Both the position numbers and the translations under genes were made by a program. DNA of 64,000 nucleotides. Origin: Perkinsela sp. pyNocScin1. Taxonomy: Eukaryota; Euglenozoa; Kinetoplastea; Prokinetoplastida; Perkinselidae. The notes below the pieces were generated by a model. That model made no database searches, had not been told where the DNA came from, and saw nothing but the letters and a program-made list of their open reading frames with translations. Shown here in pieces: positions 47,094-56,556 of the stretch (position 1 is the stretch's first letter; each line of letters opens with the position of its first letter). The stretch spans positions 992,001-1,056,000 of the forward strand of contig CAXHTR010000005.1 in assembly GCA_964019655.1 (NCBI GenBank), given 5' to 3'.

Positions 47094-47870
47094 TTATCCG
47101 AGAACCCATGCCTTCCCAAGTGCCCGTAAGCACGCTATAATTGCGCTTGGTTCCCCATAAATCAGCGCACCTGTCGTTTTATCGCCTATCAGTCCTATTT
47201 TCACTTTTTGTTTCCCAAAATGTTCGATGCCAACGAGCTTCATTCCTTTGGGAATCCCGTCAAGATAGACAGTTGCGGCCTTAAAACTGCGATTGGATAA
47301 ATACAGAATTTCCATTGTAGCTGGGAGGTCATCGATGATCAGTTGGCCTCTGTACCAGCCACCGACGACGTAAAGACTTTCCATGTGGCGCGGGAGCTTT
47401 CCCAAGTTGACAGTTTTTTGCGAAAATGGTGCGTGTGGAACTCTTCTCGAGTCGCAGTGCAACAGCCGCATTGTGCGAAGATTTCGCGGGAGTTCCTCAG
47501 ACTGCCATCCGTTGCGCATCCACGTGTACTCGATATTGACGCTCATGATTGTCGGTGGGAGCCAGGCCATATCGACTATGGTCTGCTCGGTCAGACCCAT
47601 GCTAGCCCCACCGTTGGATAAATCGATAGATAGATACGTAACGCGACCTTCAGTGCATACTATACCACGGAAGCCACAAACGCCATAATTAGCAGCGTTC
47701 GGTGAGCTCATGAAGTGGTCCCACAGATTGCGGTACTGCAGGCTACCATTGATCTGCTGTGTCTCTGAAGCAGCATCCGTGAACTTTTTCAGGCATGTCC
47801 TCTGGGCGTATTCGAGAGGTAATCGATCAGCAGTGGCTAGGATAAGTGCGTGGAAGATGGAGAAGATCAT
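47094..47870 (-). CDS. Class B secreted LRR protein
   Basis: ATG 47870, 258 aa. Signal peptide MIFSIFHALILATADR. Then QRTCLKKFTDAASET, YGVCGFRGIVCTEGRVTYLSI and DMAWLPPTIMSVNIEYTWM. It has GWQSEELPRNLRTMRLLHCD and GGWYRGQLIIDDLP, as in the CTWRGIEC subgroup, and AATVYLDGIPKGMKLVGIEH as last repeat. The tail lacks DxR and ends IIACLRALGKAWVLG. Confidence 0.86.
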   Translation of the reverse strand: MIFSIFHALILATADRLPLEYAQRTCLKKFTDAASETQQINGSLQYRNLWDHFMSSPNAANYGVCGFRGIVCTEGRVTYLSIDLSNGGASMGLTEQTIVDMAWLPPTIMSVNIEYTWMRNGWQSEELPRNLRTMRLLHCDSRRVPHAPFSQKTVNLGKLPRHMESLYVVGGWYRGQLIIDDLPATMEILYLSNRSFKAATVYLDGIPKGMKLVGIEHFGKQKVKIGLIGDKTTGALIYGEPSAIIACLRALGKAWVLG

Positions 47871-48006
47871 GGGAATATATATAAATGGCTAATGATCGAG
47901 TGAAGTCTAAAATCTCTATGACTATTTATAATGCGTAGGATAGATATGCGAATTGTGAACATAAAAAATTTTACTCTTTTTCTTGATGCTCCACTTCACA
48001 GGGCTT

Positions 48007-48798
48007 TTATTTGAGTATATCGGGCCTTTTTAGCTCTTCCCCGTACTTTGTGTCTTTCATCATAGCAGCCCACTCACACTCGATCGACACGCGGGGATCT
48101 GACCTTATCTTCCCAATGGCACGAACCTTCATGCCCTTTTGATTATGCGAATACGAAGGCCCGAATGACATGGCAACGAGACCTTTCGGGAGGCTCTCGA
48201 TTTCCACCTTCGCCGACTGAAACTTTGAATTTGTGATGTGCAATTTTCGCAGGGATGTGGGCACGTTGGTAATGACAATGTTTCGAATCCATATGCTTCT
48301 GTACATGTACACGTAAAACTCTTCGATTTTGCCTGGGAGTGCATTAAAGTTCAGCTCTGTGAGGAAAGGCTTTGCCCAGTTGTGCGTTTCACACGAAATA
48401 AGAGCAAAAAGTCGGGCCTCTCGGGGAATATTCTCTATTTCCCAGTTATCGAGGATGCAAAATTCTTTGATGACGACGTGGTGTAGAGAAGGTGGCAGCC
48501 AATTGATCTGAATGATAGAATCGAGTTTTCCTGGGTGCGCTGCCTTATCGACTGCGATACCGCGCACGACAGAACCCTCACAGCGCACACCTCTCCACAG
48601 ACAGACGTTGTCTTTTGCGTGCTTCACATCGAAGTTGTATCGCAGCGAGTGGAATTTTGTTTTGAACTGCGGATAATCTGCAGGTGCTATGAGCTCGTTG
48701 AGGCACCTTCGCTGCATTTTTCGGATGTCTGCGCTTGAAGGGCTTGTACATTGTGTATCAGCGCCCAGGAAAATGAGACTCGTGAGAGAAAGTAGCAT
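48007..48798 (-). CDS. Class B secreted LRR protein, MQRRxL subgroup copy 1
   Basis: ATG 48798, 263 aa. Signal peptide MLLSLTSLIFLGADTQ. Then IRKMQRRCLNELIAPADYPQ, DNVCLWRGVRCEGSVVRGIAV, INWLPPSLHHVVIKEFCILD and NIPREARLFALISCE. Then ELNFNALPGKIEEFYVYMYR and two further LRRs. The tail IRSDPRVSIECEW has the DxR motif. One of three adjacent relatives (with 49278 and 50666). Confidence 0.88.
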   Translation of the reverse strand: MLLSLTSLIFLGADTQCTSPSSADIRKMQRRCLNELIAPADYPQFKTKFHSLRYNFDVKHAKDNVCLWRGVRCEGSVVRGIAVDKAAHPGKLDSIIQINWLPPSLHHVVIKEFCILDNWEIENIPREARLFALISCETHNWAKPFLTELNFNALPGKIEEFYVYMYRSIWIRNIVITNVPTSLRKLHITNSKFQSAKVEIESLPKGLVAMSFGPSYSHNQKGMKVRAIGKIRSDPRVSIECEWAAMMKDTKYGEELKRPDILK

Positions 48799-49277
48799 GT
48801 AGATGATAAAATGTTAAGTCCCTTAACTTCTAAGAGGGACATTTAAAAACACTTATTTAATTCACTACAAAACAATACGTCAGTGAGTCAATAAGGACAA
48901 ACTACATAGTTTGCCAAAGCACCAATGAACCTTTGTCATCAGATCCAGCCTAAGCTCACAGCAGCGGAAAAAAAGTTGCCCTATCGACATTTTCTAGTTC
49001 CTGTCGTCGGGCACTTTGGAAGCATCCTCTGCATTTCTCGCTATGTACACGAAAAATTTTGCACATTTTAACTCGAAAGCCGAGTATTCATCGATGCTCC
49101 AACACTTGCCAAGCATCTTATACTGCCACGGACCATACTTCACGCGTATGAATTTGAAGTGCTTTAACATGCATGATCAACGTTGTGCTGACTCAATGCA
49201 GAGCCAATGAAGACAGACAACAGGTGCATTGCAAAGCTTTTCACTCACATTTATCTTTTACTCGACGCGCAATACTT
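48799..49277. other. Intergenic stretch
   Basis: About 480 bp between adjacent relatives. A 64-codon + frame (49016-49210) is unsupported. Nothing recognised. Confidence 0.45.
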
Positions 49278-50048
49278 TCAAGGCAAGTACTCTCTGTATG
49301 ATGATGAATTCTTCATCAAAAGCCATGAGTCTGCATTCAGCGCACGCATGTCGCAAACCGACCCGCCTATCCCTCGGATCTTCACCGTCATCGCAGATTG
49401 CGACCTGAAACACATGCGCCGCACGCTCTGTGGAAGATCATCAAATGCGACATACACCTTGTGGAGATACGAGTTGGTCAGCTGGAGCCAGCGGAGCGTG
49501 TCTGGGACATTGTCGATAATGAGCACTCGCATCCGTTTGCAGTGGTACCCCATGATGTAAAACTCTTCGATTTTTGGTGGGAGGGCCCGGAAGTTCAGCT
49601 GCTTGGGGTCGTCTTTGCCGTCGTAATATGTGCGACAATCTTGAAGATGGAAGAGTCGGATGTCTCGCGGGAGACTTTCCATGTGCCAGTTGGCCAGAAT
49701 AGAGATCGATTTTATGCTGAAGACGCGCGTCGTTGGTGGGACCCACTCGAGGTTCACGATGTAGATCTCTGTATTCCAGCGATCAGTAAAATGAATAGCT
49801 ATAGCTCTGATAGTGTCTCCATCGCACTCGAAGCCCCTCCAGAGGCATACGTCATCTGCAAACTCTTCAGGGCTGTCGCATGTGAAGAAGGACAGGAGTG
49901 GTTGCCAAATTCGCACGTACGATGGTGGTTCCATGAACGCATCCAAAACACGTCGCTGCATTCTCTGAATATTTTCCACCTCTGGTGTGCATGCACTTGG
50001 ATCTGCACAATAGAAATGACAGAAGGTGGGTAAGCTGCAGAGTATCAT
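49278..50048 (-). CDS. Class B secreted LRR protein, MQRRxL subgroup copy 2
   Basis: ATG 50048, 256 aa. Leader MILCSLPTFCHFYCADPSAC, then IQRMQRRVLDAFMEPPSYVR, DDVCLWRGFECDGDTIRAIAI, LEWVPPTTRVFSIKSISILA and SLPRDIRLFHLQDCR. Repeats: QLNFRALPPKIEEFYIMGYH, VPDTLRWLQLTNSYLHKVYV. Tail: GGSVCDMRALNADSW. Same order and spacing of cap cysteines as 48007, clearly a tandem duplicate. Confidence 0.88.
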   Translation of the reverse strand: MILCSLPTFCHFYCADPSACTPEVENIQRMQRRVLDAFMEPPSYVRIWQPLLSFFTCDSPEEFADDVCLWRGFECDGDTIRAIAIHFTDRWNTEIYIVNLEWVPPTTRVFSIKSISILANWHMESLPRDIRLFHLQDCRTYYDGKDDPKQLNFRALPPKIEEFYIMGYHCKRMRVLIIDNVPDTLRWLQLTNSYLHKVYVAFDDLPQSVRRMCFRSQSAMTVKIRGIGGSVCDMRALNADSWLLMKNSSSYREYLP

Positions 50049-50665
50049 TTTATTTGGTTTAAGTAAGAATAGAAGAAATCTTTGGGTTGAAACTCCTTTG
50101 ACAGTATCATCACTGCTTTCATAATTTCGATTTCAAATTGCGTCCCGGCTGAAAGAATCCAAGTGGCAAGGCGAAGCAACCTTCAAGTCAACCAAAAGCA
50201 TTGAACCTTTCATTTTATCCTTCAGAATAATTTCCAGAGTAAAATACGAAAAATGAACTCTTTCTCTATTCCAAAGCCAACGCCTTCAGCACATTTTTTT
50301 CGGATTCTAAAACGCGTCATTGCGGATGAAATTCTTTGGTAACGGCTCTCGAAAGCAATGGAATGCAAAGCAAAATCCCTGGAAACTTTATATCACCGAT
50401 TCCTATCACTTCTTTCTCTATGCCCGACACGAATGGGTCATCATGCAGCATTGAGTGCTCGAAAGGGTCGCAGAGGAGTACAGAAAATATTCCCGAGACA
50501 TCTTCAACATTTGTTGCGCTAAACACACCCGACATTCGTATTTTATCTGAAAAAGTAGGCAGAATGCGTTTCTGTCGATGAAATCAATGAATCTTGACCC
50601 AGATTTAATCACTATCATCTCTAGCACTTTCATTCCATTTATACGCTTATACTCGGTTTCCCCAT
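50049..50665. other. Intergenic stretch with unassigned frames
   Basis: About 620 bp. On the - strand two overlapping frames, 50418-50672 (ATG 50672, MVNGETEYKRINGMKVLEMI) and 50317-50535 (ATG 50535, MSGVFSATNVEDVSGIFSVL), have protein-like composition but no LRR pattern. They could be halves of one frameshifted gene. I do not recognise a family and give no product. Confidence 0.3.
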
Positions 50666-51433
50666 TCACCATAGCTGCTTGAATCTGTCATACATGCCAA
50701 AATACTTTGACGCATCAACAACACTGCCAAAATCTTCTCCATAGTTGCTGAATGTAGCGGAATGAATTTCTATCCGACGATCACGCTTTGCCTTCCCATA
50801 AATATCCATACGGATGATCGTTTCGTCTGTTTCAGGAACGATCCACACCTTCATAAGATCTTTGGGAAATTTCGCAAAGTTTACGTGGCAATTGAGATTC
50901 ACCGCACTATGAAGGAACAGTATTCGCATCGTGCGTGGGAGCGCATCCAGATGGACCTGGCCGCACTTCCAGTAGAACCGCACGATGAGCTCCTCCATGC
51001 GCTTTGGAAGGGCTCGCAGGTCCACTGACCCGTCCCATGCCATCGAGGGGCAATTACATAGGTACATGTACGTGAGATTTCGTGGAAGACTTTTCGTTTC
51101 CCAGCCGTGATAGAGTACTATGCCTTTGAAGTGCATGTGCTCGACAGATTGTGGAAGCCACTCGACGGTGGCGCCCAAAGCGCTTGCCTCTGGACAAATA
51201 TGAACCCTGGTGACAATACTATCGACGCAGGATACACCGTTCCAGCGGCAGACATCTTCGGGACCTTCTTTCGTGATGTGTGCAGATGTCTGCTTGAAAT
51301 AGGACCTGAGGTGAAGTCTCTCCAAGGGTGTTTCCGCAAAAAGATACATGGACTTGCGCTGCATGTTGAGGGTTTCTGCAGTGGGATGGGCAGGTATATC
51401 TGTGGAAACCAACGCGAGGATGAAGCAGTGCAT
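50666..51433 (-). CDS. Class B secreted LRR protein, MQRRxL subgroup copy 3
   Basis: ATG 51433 (255 aa; an upstream in-frame ATG at 51517 would add 28 hydrophilic residues before the leader). Signal peptide MHCFILALVSTDIPAHPT. Then LNMQRKSMYLFAETPLERLH, EDVCRWNGVSCVDSIVTRVHI, VEWLPQSVEHMHFKGIVLYH, SLPRNLTYMYLCNCP. Repeats: SVDLRALPKRMEELIVRFYW, ALPRTMRILFLHSAVNL. Tail KRDRRIEIHSATF has DxR followed by an extension. Confidence 0.87.
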   Translation of the reverse strand: MHCFILALVSTDIPAHPTAETLNMQRKSMYLFAETPLERLHLRSYFKQTSAHITKEGPEDVCRWNGVSCVDSIVTRVHICPEASALGATVEWLPQSVEHMHFKGIVLYHGWETKSLPRNLTYMYLCNCPSMAWDGSVDLRALPKRMEELIVRFYWKCGQVHLDALPRTMRILFLHSAVNLNCHVNFAKFPKDLMKVWIVPETDETIIRMDIYGKAKRDRRIEIHSATFSNYGEDFGSVVDASKYFGMYDRFKQLW

Positions 51434-51865
51434 TTTTGAAGAATGTTGGAAGGTCAAAAGCGTTAAAAAGTATTTCTCGCCTTTGCAGTGAAATAAGCAA
51501 TGGTTCGATCCATGCATGCTTGGTCACTTACAATACGTAAACCCGAGGTGCGATTCTGTGTCTGCAGAGTGCACCAACAGCATGCAGGGAATGCAAGAGT
51601 AAAAAGTCATACAAAGTGATTGGGTAAGATGAAGTTTTGCTCATTGCAAAACCTAAGGTTATCTGTGCCGTCGATGCATGTTCGAGTAGCCGAGAAAAAG
51701 AACCTGCTCGAGTATCTCAAGGCTGTATCATTCTTGTATTTGTATGCGTGGTTTTGCTCCAGAAATATACAATTTTTATCTTCACTTAGAAAACCTTCAC
51801 TCAGACTGAAATCAATTACTGAATCAATGTTTATTCTTGCTGATTTTCATCATCTTCAGAAGAAT
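51434..51865. other. Intergenic stretch
   Basis: 430 bp. A GGTTCGATCC sequence at 51502-51511 resembles a tRNA B box but no A box or cloverleaf could be drawn. A + frame (51620-52060) runs into the next gene's antisense and is not supported. Confidence 0.45.
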
Positions 51866-52746
51866 TCAGAATTGGTATTCTGTCCCTGTCTCATCCACCA
51901 AGGTAGTTATGCTATTCCCGTAGACCTTCGTGACCTTCCACACGCTGTTGTGGAGCACTGCCGTCCCCAAGAGCAGATTATTCGAAAAGTCGGCGTCTTC
52001 AAGGAGCTTGAGCTCCTTTTTAAAGATGAGCTCCCCGGTAAACGCATTATCGTTTGCTAAAAGTCGAACCAGATGCGGCGGCAAGTCACTAAGTTTAAGG
52101 CTGCCGCTGAATGCGCACGCGGATATGTCGAATTCTGAGAGCGATTGCGGCAGTGAATTCAGGCAAAGCGAGCCTGAAAATACATTATATCCCAACAGAA
52201 GGCTCTCCAACTTTTTTGGAAGCGATTCGAGCGAAACTTTTCCCGAGAATTTATTGTTTCGGATGTCGAGCGTTTGCAAACTGAGTGGGAGCAATGTCAA
52301 ATCAGCACTCCCGCTCAGCCGGTTCCTTGCGAGAATCAAAATTTTGAGCGGAGTTGGAAAGCCGCGAAAATCGATCGTTCCGAAAGCTTTGCAGGTGCTT
52401 TTGAATATGAAAGTCTCAAGGCCATCTGGTAGCGCTTCGACATCTATTTCCATATCCATAAATACGAAATCTACCCGAAAGTGCTTGATAGTTCGCGGCA
52501 TAAATTGTAAAGCGAGAGACCCTTTGTAAGTACATGGGGCATCAAAGCTGACCACTCGTTCGAATTCATCAAGCTTGACGCATCCCCACGTGCTGATGTC
52601 CCGGAAGTCGCCATTGACACTCTGCAGTGTATGCTTCATGGTCATGCCGTCTATAAAAAGGTCCATCAGTGACTGGTCCGAGAGCGCATGCAGGTTGATT
52701 TGACCATTCGAAATCTGTGGGCGGAAAGGACTGTTGAGGTGTTCAT
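51866..52746 (-). pseudogene. Class A LRR gene with start in a shifted frame
   Basis: The main frame encodes a good class A protein: ISNGQINLHALSDQSLMDLF, STWGCVKLDEFERVVSF, FMPRTIKHFRVDFVFMDMEI, about nine repeats and TTLVDETGTEYQF. It has no ATG before the SDQ helix. The only suitable start, ATG 52746 (MNTSTVLSA), is in another frame, and one missing base near 52717-52722 would join it to QISNGQ. Either a single-base deletion or a sequencing error. Internal sequence is otherwise intact. Confidence 0.75.
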
Positions 52747-52866
52747 TATGAAGCAAATTGCTGAAAAGAGCACAAAGAAGTCTCAATTCTAAAAAATCAT
52801 TGAAACTCTGCTCTATCAAGAAGAAGATAAAATGCTTGGGGAGTCATCACTATATATAAATGCTCC

Positions 52867-53811
52867 TCACATAAACCTATTTGCATACACATTTATACCT
52901 CTGACGAACCCATCCGCATCCTTTTCGCATACGTAGTCTGCACCTGTCTCGTCCACCACTGCTATGATCTTATTATTGTGGAAAGTGACAGCAGCACACA
53001 ATTTCGAATGCACGACGGCTACCCCTGTAAACGCGTTGTATGAAAATTTTGCATCTGCAAGGAACTGCAAGCGATTCGGTAGGTAGAGATCTCCTGTCAA
53101 AGCATTCATGTGGACATAGAGGGTATCAATGCCCATAGGCAGGCTGCTCAAGTTGATGCTGCCGCTAAAATTACACTTGCTTGCGTCAATGTACCAAAGC
53201 GGCTCAGGAAGTGCATCAAAGCAGAGCGGTCCATCAAAATTGTTCGCACTTATACTTAGTTCTTCGAGGCTAGGCGGAAGTTTGTCGAGAATAACGCCTC
53301 CTATGAAATTGTTATAGCTTATGTCAAACGTTACGAGACCCTTCGGGAGCGCCGATAAGTCAGCACTCCCCCTAAAGTCATTACTCGAAATTTCAAAGTC
53401 GATGAGGCTCGACGGCAGTGTGCAAAAATTGATAGTTCCCGACATCTCGACTGCATGAGTGAGCGTAAACTCCTCAAGCCCATTTGGAAGTACAGAAGTG
53501 TCAATCGTTCCTTTTATCATTCCGCCTATATGGCTAAATTTATATACCGTTCGAGGCATGAATGCAAAAGCAAGCGAGCCCTCTTCATCAAAGTCAAAAT
53601 TGAGCGCCACTACAGCATTTGAACTTTGGTCAATCGTTACGGACTCCCACTCTGTGATATCAAGATAAGCGCCGTTCTCGTCCTTATATATCTTCTTTTC
53701 TGCATCTGTCATGTTATCAATGAAAAGCTCCATGAGTGTTTGGTCGCTCAATGTTTCATAATCGACGCGGCCAAGTGCGACGTCGGCAGCAACATAGAAA
53801 GTGGAGAGCAT
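52867..53811 (-). CDS. Class A LRR protein, tandem pair member 1
   Basis: ATG 53811, 314 aa. MLSTFYVAADVALGRVDYET, LSDQTLMELFIDNMTDAEKK, DITEWESVTIDQSSNAVVAL. The strand FAFMPRTVYKFSHIGGMI, then about nine repeats (LPPSLEELSISANNFDGPLC). It ends AVVDETGADYVCEKDADGF. Cap cysteines are absent. Clearly duplicated with 54133-55059 and, more distantly, 51866-52746. Confidence 0.9.
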   Translation of the reverse strand: MLSTFYVAADVALGRVDYETLSDQTLMELFIDNMTDAEKKIYKDENGAYLDITEWESVTIDQSSNAVVALNFDFDEEGSLAFAFMPRTVYKFSHIGGMIKGTIDTSVLPNGLEEFTLTHAVEMSGTINFCTLPSSLIDFEISSNDFRGSADLSALPKGLVTFDISYNNFIGGVILDKLPPSLEELSISANNFDGPLCFDALPEPLWYIDASKCNFSGSINLSSLPMGIDTLYVHMNALTGDLYLPNRLQFLADAKFSYNAFTGVAVVHSKLCAAVTFHNNKIIAVVDETGADYVCEKDADGFVRGINVYANRFM

Positions 53812-54132
53812 TGGGTGATGTAATCTTTTAATAGCAAAAAGACTGAAAACATTTCAGAGTACAGTGTATGTGCAGATCATGGCAGTATGGATGCCAGAAA
53901 TAATCTACTCTACCTTGGACTCACTTCACGAATAAGATAAATTATTCGGTGATGAAGCTCTATCTGGTGACCTGCACATGGAAATTTCGGACCGATGGGC
54001 ACTACATGGATTTCATAAGTTTTGCATTAGAAACTTGAAAACACAATAAATATCGGATGCCGGCATCAAATTCAGTTGACACTACCGTATTCAAATTAAT
54101 AACTCAAAACCCAATCATTTAAAATAGAATAA
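53812..54132. other. Intergenic stretch
   Basis: 321 bp spacer inside a tandem pair; nothing recognised. Confidence 0.45.
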
Positions 54133-55059
54133 CTAAAAGTTGATTTCGTCGACAAAACCCCTTTCGTCCATGCGACACTCGTAGTCTTCACCACTTTCGT
54201 CCTTCACTGCGGTGATCTTATTATCATGCAGAATGACATTTTGGCAGATTGATCTGTCGACCAGTGCGACCCCGAAGAATGCATTATTCTGGAAATGTGC
54301 ATCCCGCAGTCGCATCATCGGGACCGTCAGGCAGAGTTCACCACTGAACGCGTTGTCGTCGACAAAGAGGTACTCCATGGATGATGGGAGCGATCTCAGG
54401 TTGAGACTGCCACTCAATTTGCAGTTGCTGAGATCTAATTCGTCAAGAGCCTCTGGCAGTGCATCAAGAGCGACAGAACCCTCGAAATCGTTCTCGCCCA
54501 TGCGCAGCTTGATCAGCTTCTGCGGAAGCTTGTCGAGCGCAACAGACCCCGTAAAATTGTTGAATCTGATGTCTAGCGATTCCAGCGTCTCGGGCAGCGC
54601 AGTTAAGTCCGCATTCCCTTCAAATTTATTTGCCGAAAGGTCGAGATCGATAAGCCTCGGCGGCAGGGTGCAAAAGTTGATAGTCCCACCTGCTGTGTAC
54701 GCAGTTCGAAACGTAAATGTGGTGAGGCTATCTGGGAGCGCTGCTGTGTCTATCGTACCACTGACTTTGCCTTCTGATAAATCGAATTTTCTCGTCGTCG
54801 GCGGCATAAACTCAAGCGCGAGTGAACCACTGGCAAAGACACCGAAGAAAATAAAGTGGACAGTATTCGTATCTGCATCGACTTCGACCCCAGCCCATCG
54901 CGCGATGTCCATATAATCACCGTTATAGTACTTAAAAATCCGCTTTGCTTCATCTGTCAGCCCGTCAATGAGAAGCTCCATGCGCATCTGGTCGGTCAGC
55001 GTGTCTTGGTTAAAGCGACCGAGCGTTGCGTCAGTATCAGCACAGATGGCCAAAAGCAT
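54133..55059 (-). CDS. Class A LRR protein, tandem pair member 2
   Basis: ATG 55059, 308 aa. MLLAICADTDATLGRFNQDT, LTDQMRMELLIDGLTDEAKR, DIARWAGVEVDADTNTVHFI. Then LEFMPPTTRKFDLSEGKVSG and about nine repeats (LPEALDELDLSNCKLSGSLN). It ends AVKDESGEDYECRMDERGFV, the same long module as 52867 (DExGxDYxC). Confidence 0.9.
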   Translation of the reverse strand: MLLAICADTDATLGRFNQDTLTDQMRMELLIDGLTDEAKRIFKYYNGDYMDIARWAGVEVDADTNTVHFIFFGVFASGSLALEFMPPTTRKFDLSEGKVSGTIDTAALPDSLTTFTFRTAYTAGGTINFCTLPPRLIDLDLSANKFEGNADLTALPETLESLDIRFNNFTGSVALDKLPQKLIKLRMGENDFEGSVALDALPEALDELDLSNCKLSGSLNLRSLPSSMEYLFVDDNAFSGELCLTVPMMRLRDAHFQNNAFFGVALVDRSICQNVILHDNKITAVKDESGEDYECRMDERGFVDEINF

Positions 55060-55192
55060 GATTAAGTTATACGAACAAAGCGAAAACACGAAACTTTCTG
55101 ATTTCAAATAAATGCTGTGCACGCTCTCCTATTTCATCATGCAATATACGAATCGAATCTTACTTCTGTATAAATTTTCGGTTTCACAACGC

Positions 55193-55897
55193 TTAGCCCC
55201 TTCTCGATCCCCTTCGGTACTCGGGCGCTCCCGCTGGCAGTCTCTCGACGAACTGCAGGTGCAGCCGCTCATCATTCGCTTTCTTTGCGCCAGCATGTAC
55301 CACCTGCAGCAACGAATTGCCAAAAATGTACGCAGCCTGAAGCTGCGCAGGGAGCTTCGACTTCCGCCAAACAAGCTTTGTGATCTCGTTGCTCGAGAGG
55401 TCGAGGATCTTGAGTGATTGGGGCATCGAAACGAGGTCGATGCATCCGTCAATATGGTTTGCTGCGAGGTGGACCTCCTCGATGGTCTTCGGCAGGGCCT
55501 CGACGTCCAGTGTCCCCATAAGGCTGCAGTCTTGGATGCGCAGAAACTTCAGGCCTCGGGGCAGGCGCTCGGCGTGCAGCGGAAGGTCGGTTTTCATCTG
55601 CATGATGTCGACGTTGCGGGTCGTTGGTGGAATCCAGTCCAAGGAGTGGATTTCGATGGGTTCCTCGGCAAACCATTGAATGCCGGACACGAGCTCATCT
55701 ACGCAATAGATACCCTGCCAGTCGCACGGTGTCTCTCGTCGCATTTCGAACTGTGGGTCCATCGCCTCGTAGTAGCCGCGCTCTTCTTCGGGCTCGTGGA
55801 TGGTGATGAAGCGCTCCATGCACATGTCTTGCATGTCGAAGACTGTGCCGAGGTCGAGCTTGTCGATGGCTTGGAGAGAAATGAGTGTGTGAATCAT
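55193..55897 (-). CDS. Class B secreted LRR protein
   Basis: ATG 55897, 234 aa. Leader MIHTLISLQAIDKLDLGTVF, then QDMCMERFITIHEPEEERGY, TPCDWQGIYCVDELVSGIQW and SLDWIPPTTRNVDIMQMK. Four LRRs: LPRGLKFLRIQDCSLMGTLD, LPKTIEEVHLAANHIDGCID, MPQSLKILDLSSNEITKLVW. The tail is longer than usual and Arg-rich (RLPAGAPEYRRGSRRG). Confidence 0.86.
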   Translation of the reverse strand: MIHTLISLQAIDKLDLGTVFDMQDMCMERFITIHEPEEERGYYEAMDPQFEMRRETPCDWQGIYCVDELVSGIQWFAEEPIEIHSLDWIPPTTRNVDIMQMKTDLPLHAERLPRGLKFLRIQDCSLMGTLDVEALPKTIEEVHLAANHIDGCIDLVSMPQSLKILDLSSNEITKLVWRKSKLPAQLQAAYIFGNSLLQVVHAGAKKANDERLHLQFVERLPAGAPEYRRGSRRG

Positions 55898-55975
55898 TTG
55901 AAGACGTGTCACAATCAAAAAATTGCGGATTAGCTGACAAAGATCACACAAAGCATGCACGAATCAAAAATTAAC

Positions 55976-56533
55976 TTGAACGTCAGCCCTGCAGCGAACG
56001 GGGTAATTACCCGAAACGGGGTGACGTGGGCTTATAGGAGAAGAGCCGTCATCCCAAAATGGAGAGGCATTTTCGATTTCCGACGTATCGCAGACCCATG
56101 GATAGTAAAATGTTCGAGGGTCTGAGGTAAGTTAGTTGTCGAGTATCACTCATACTCCGAATCAAAAACGCTCGGTTTCATTCTTATCGCAAAGGAAAGC
56201 GAAAAGTTATGTGTCCATGGTTGTAAAATCAAGAGTGCACAAGTACGAAGTGCTGGAATTTTTCTATGTTGCAGCACCTTTCATGTACAAACAGCTTTGT
56301 GTTCATCTGCCAAATGCAGCATCACTCTCGATCGCTAATTCATCGCTTAATGTGCGCATGAAGGGCATATCACTGAGCCGATCAATCAACTCGATTGCGA
56401 ATCAGAAGATCACATTTTGACTGCAGATGTGCACTCAGCGCAATCATATTCTGTTAAGGTCGGGGTAATAGACCTACGTCACCCAAAACTGTGGGTGACG
56501 GGTGCCGACCTTCGCATCAGGGCTGTTGTACAT
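55976..56533. mobile_element. 542-bp element with inverted ends, hAT-like
   Basis: 55984-56525 begins CAGCCCTGCAGCGAA and ends with TTCGCATCAGGGCTG, whose reverse complement CAGCCCTGATGCGAA matches in 13 of 15 bases. Further in, both ends carry GGGTGACGT(G/A)GG, so the inverted similarity extends about 60 bp imperfectly. The outside flanks TTGAACGT and TTGTACAT agree in 6 of 8 positions, an aged 8-bp duplication. No coding capacity is evident. It lies in the spacer, ending 31 bp past the stop codon of the gene at 56557. Confidence 0.7.
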
Positions 56534-56556
56534 ATTGCAGAAGTGGAGCACGACCA

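Noticed and set aside
51502-51511. GGTTCGATCC resembling a tRNA B box
   Set aside because: No A box, acceptor stem or cloverleaf could be drawn around it.
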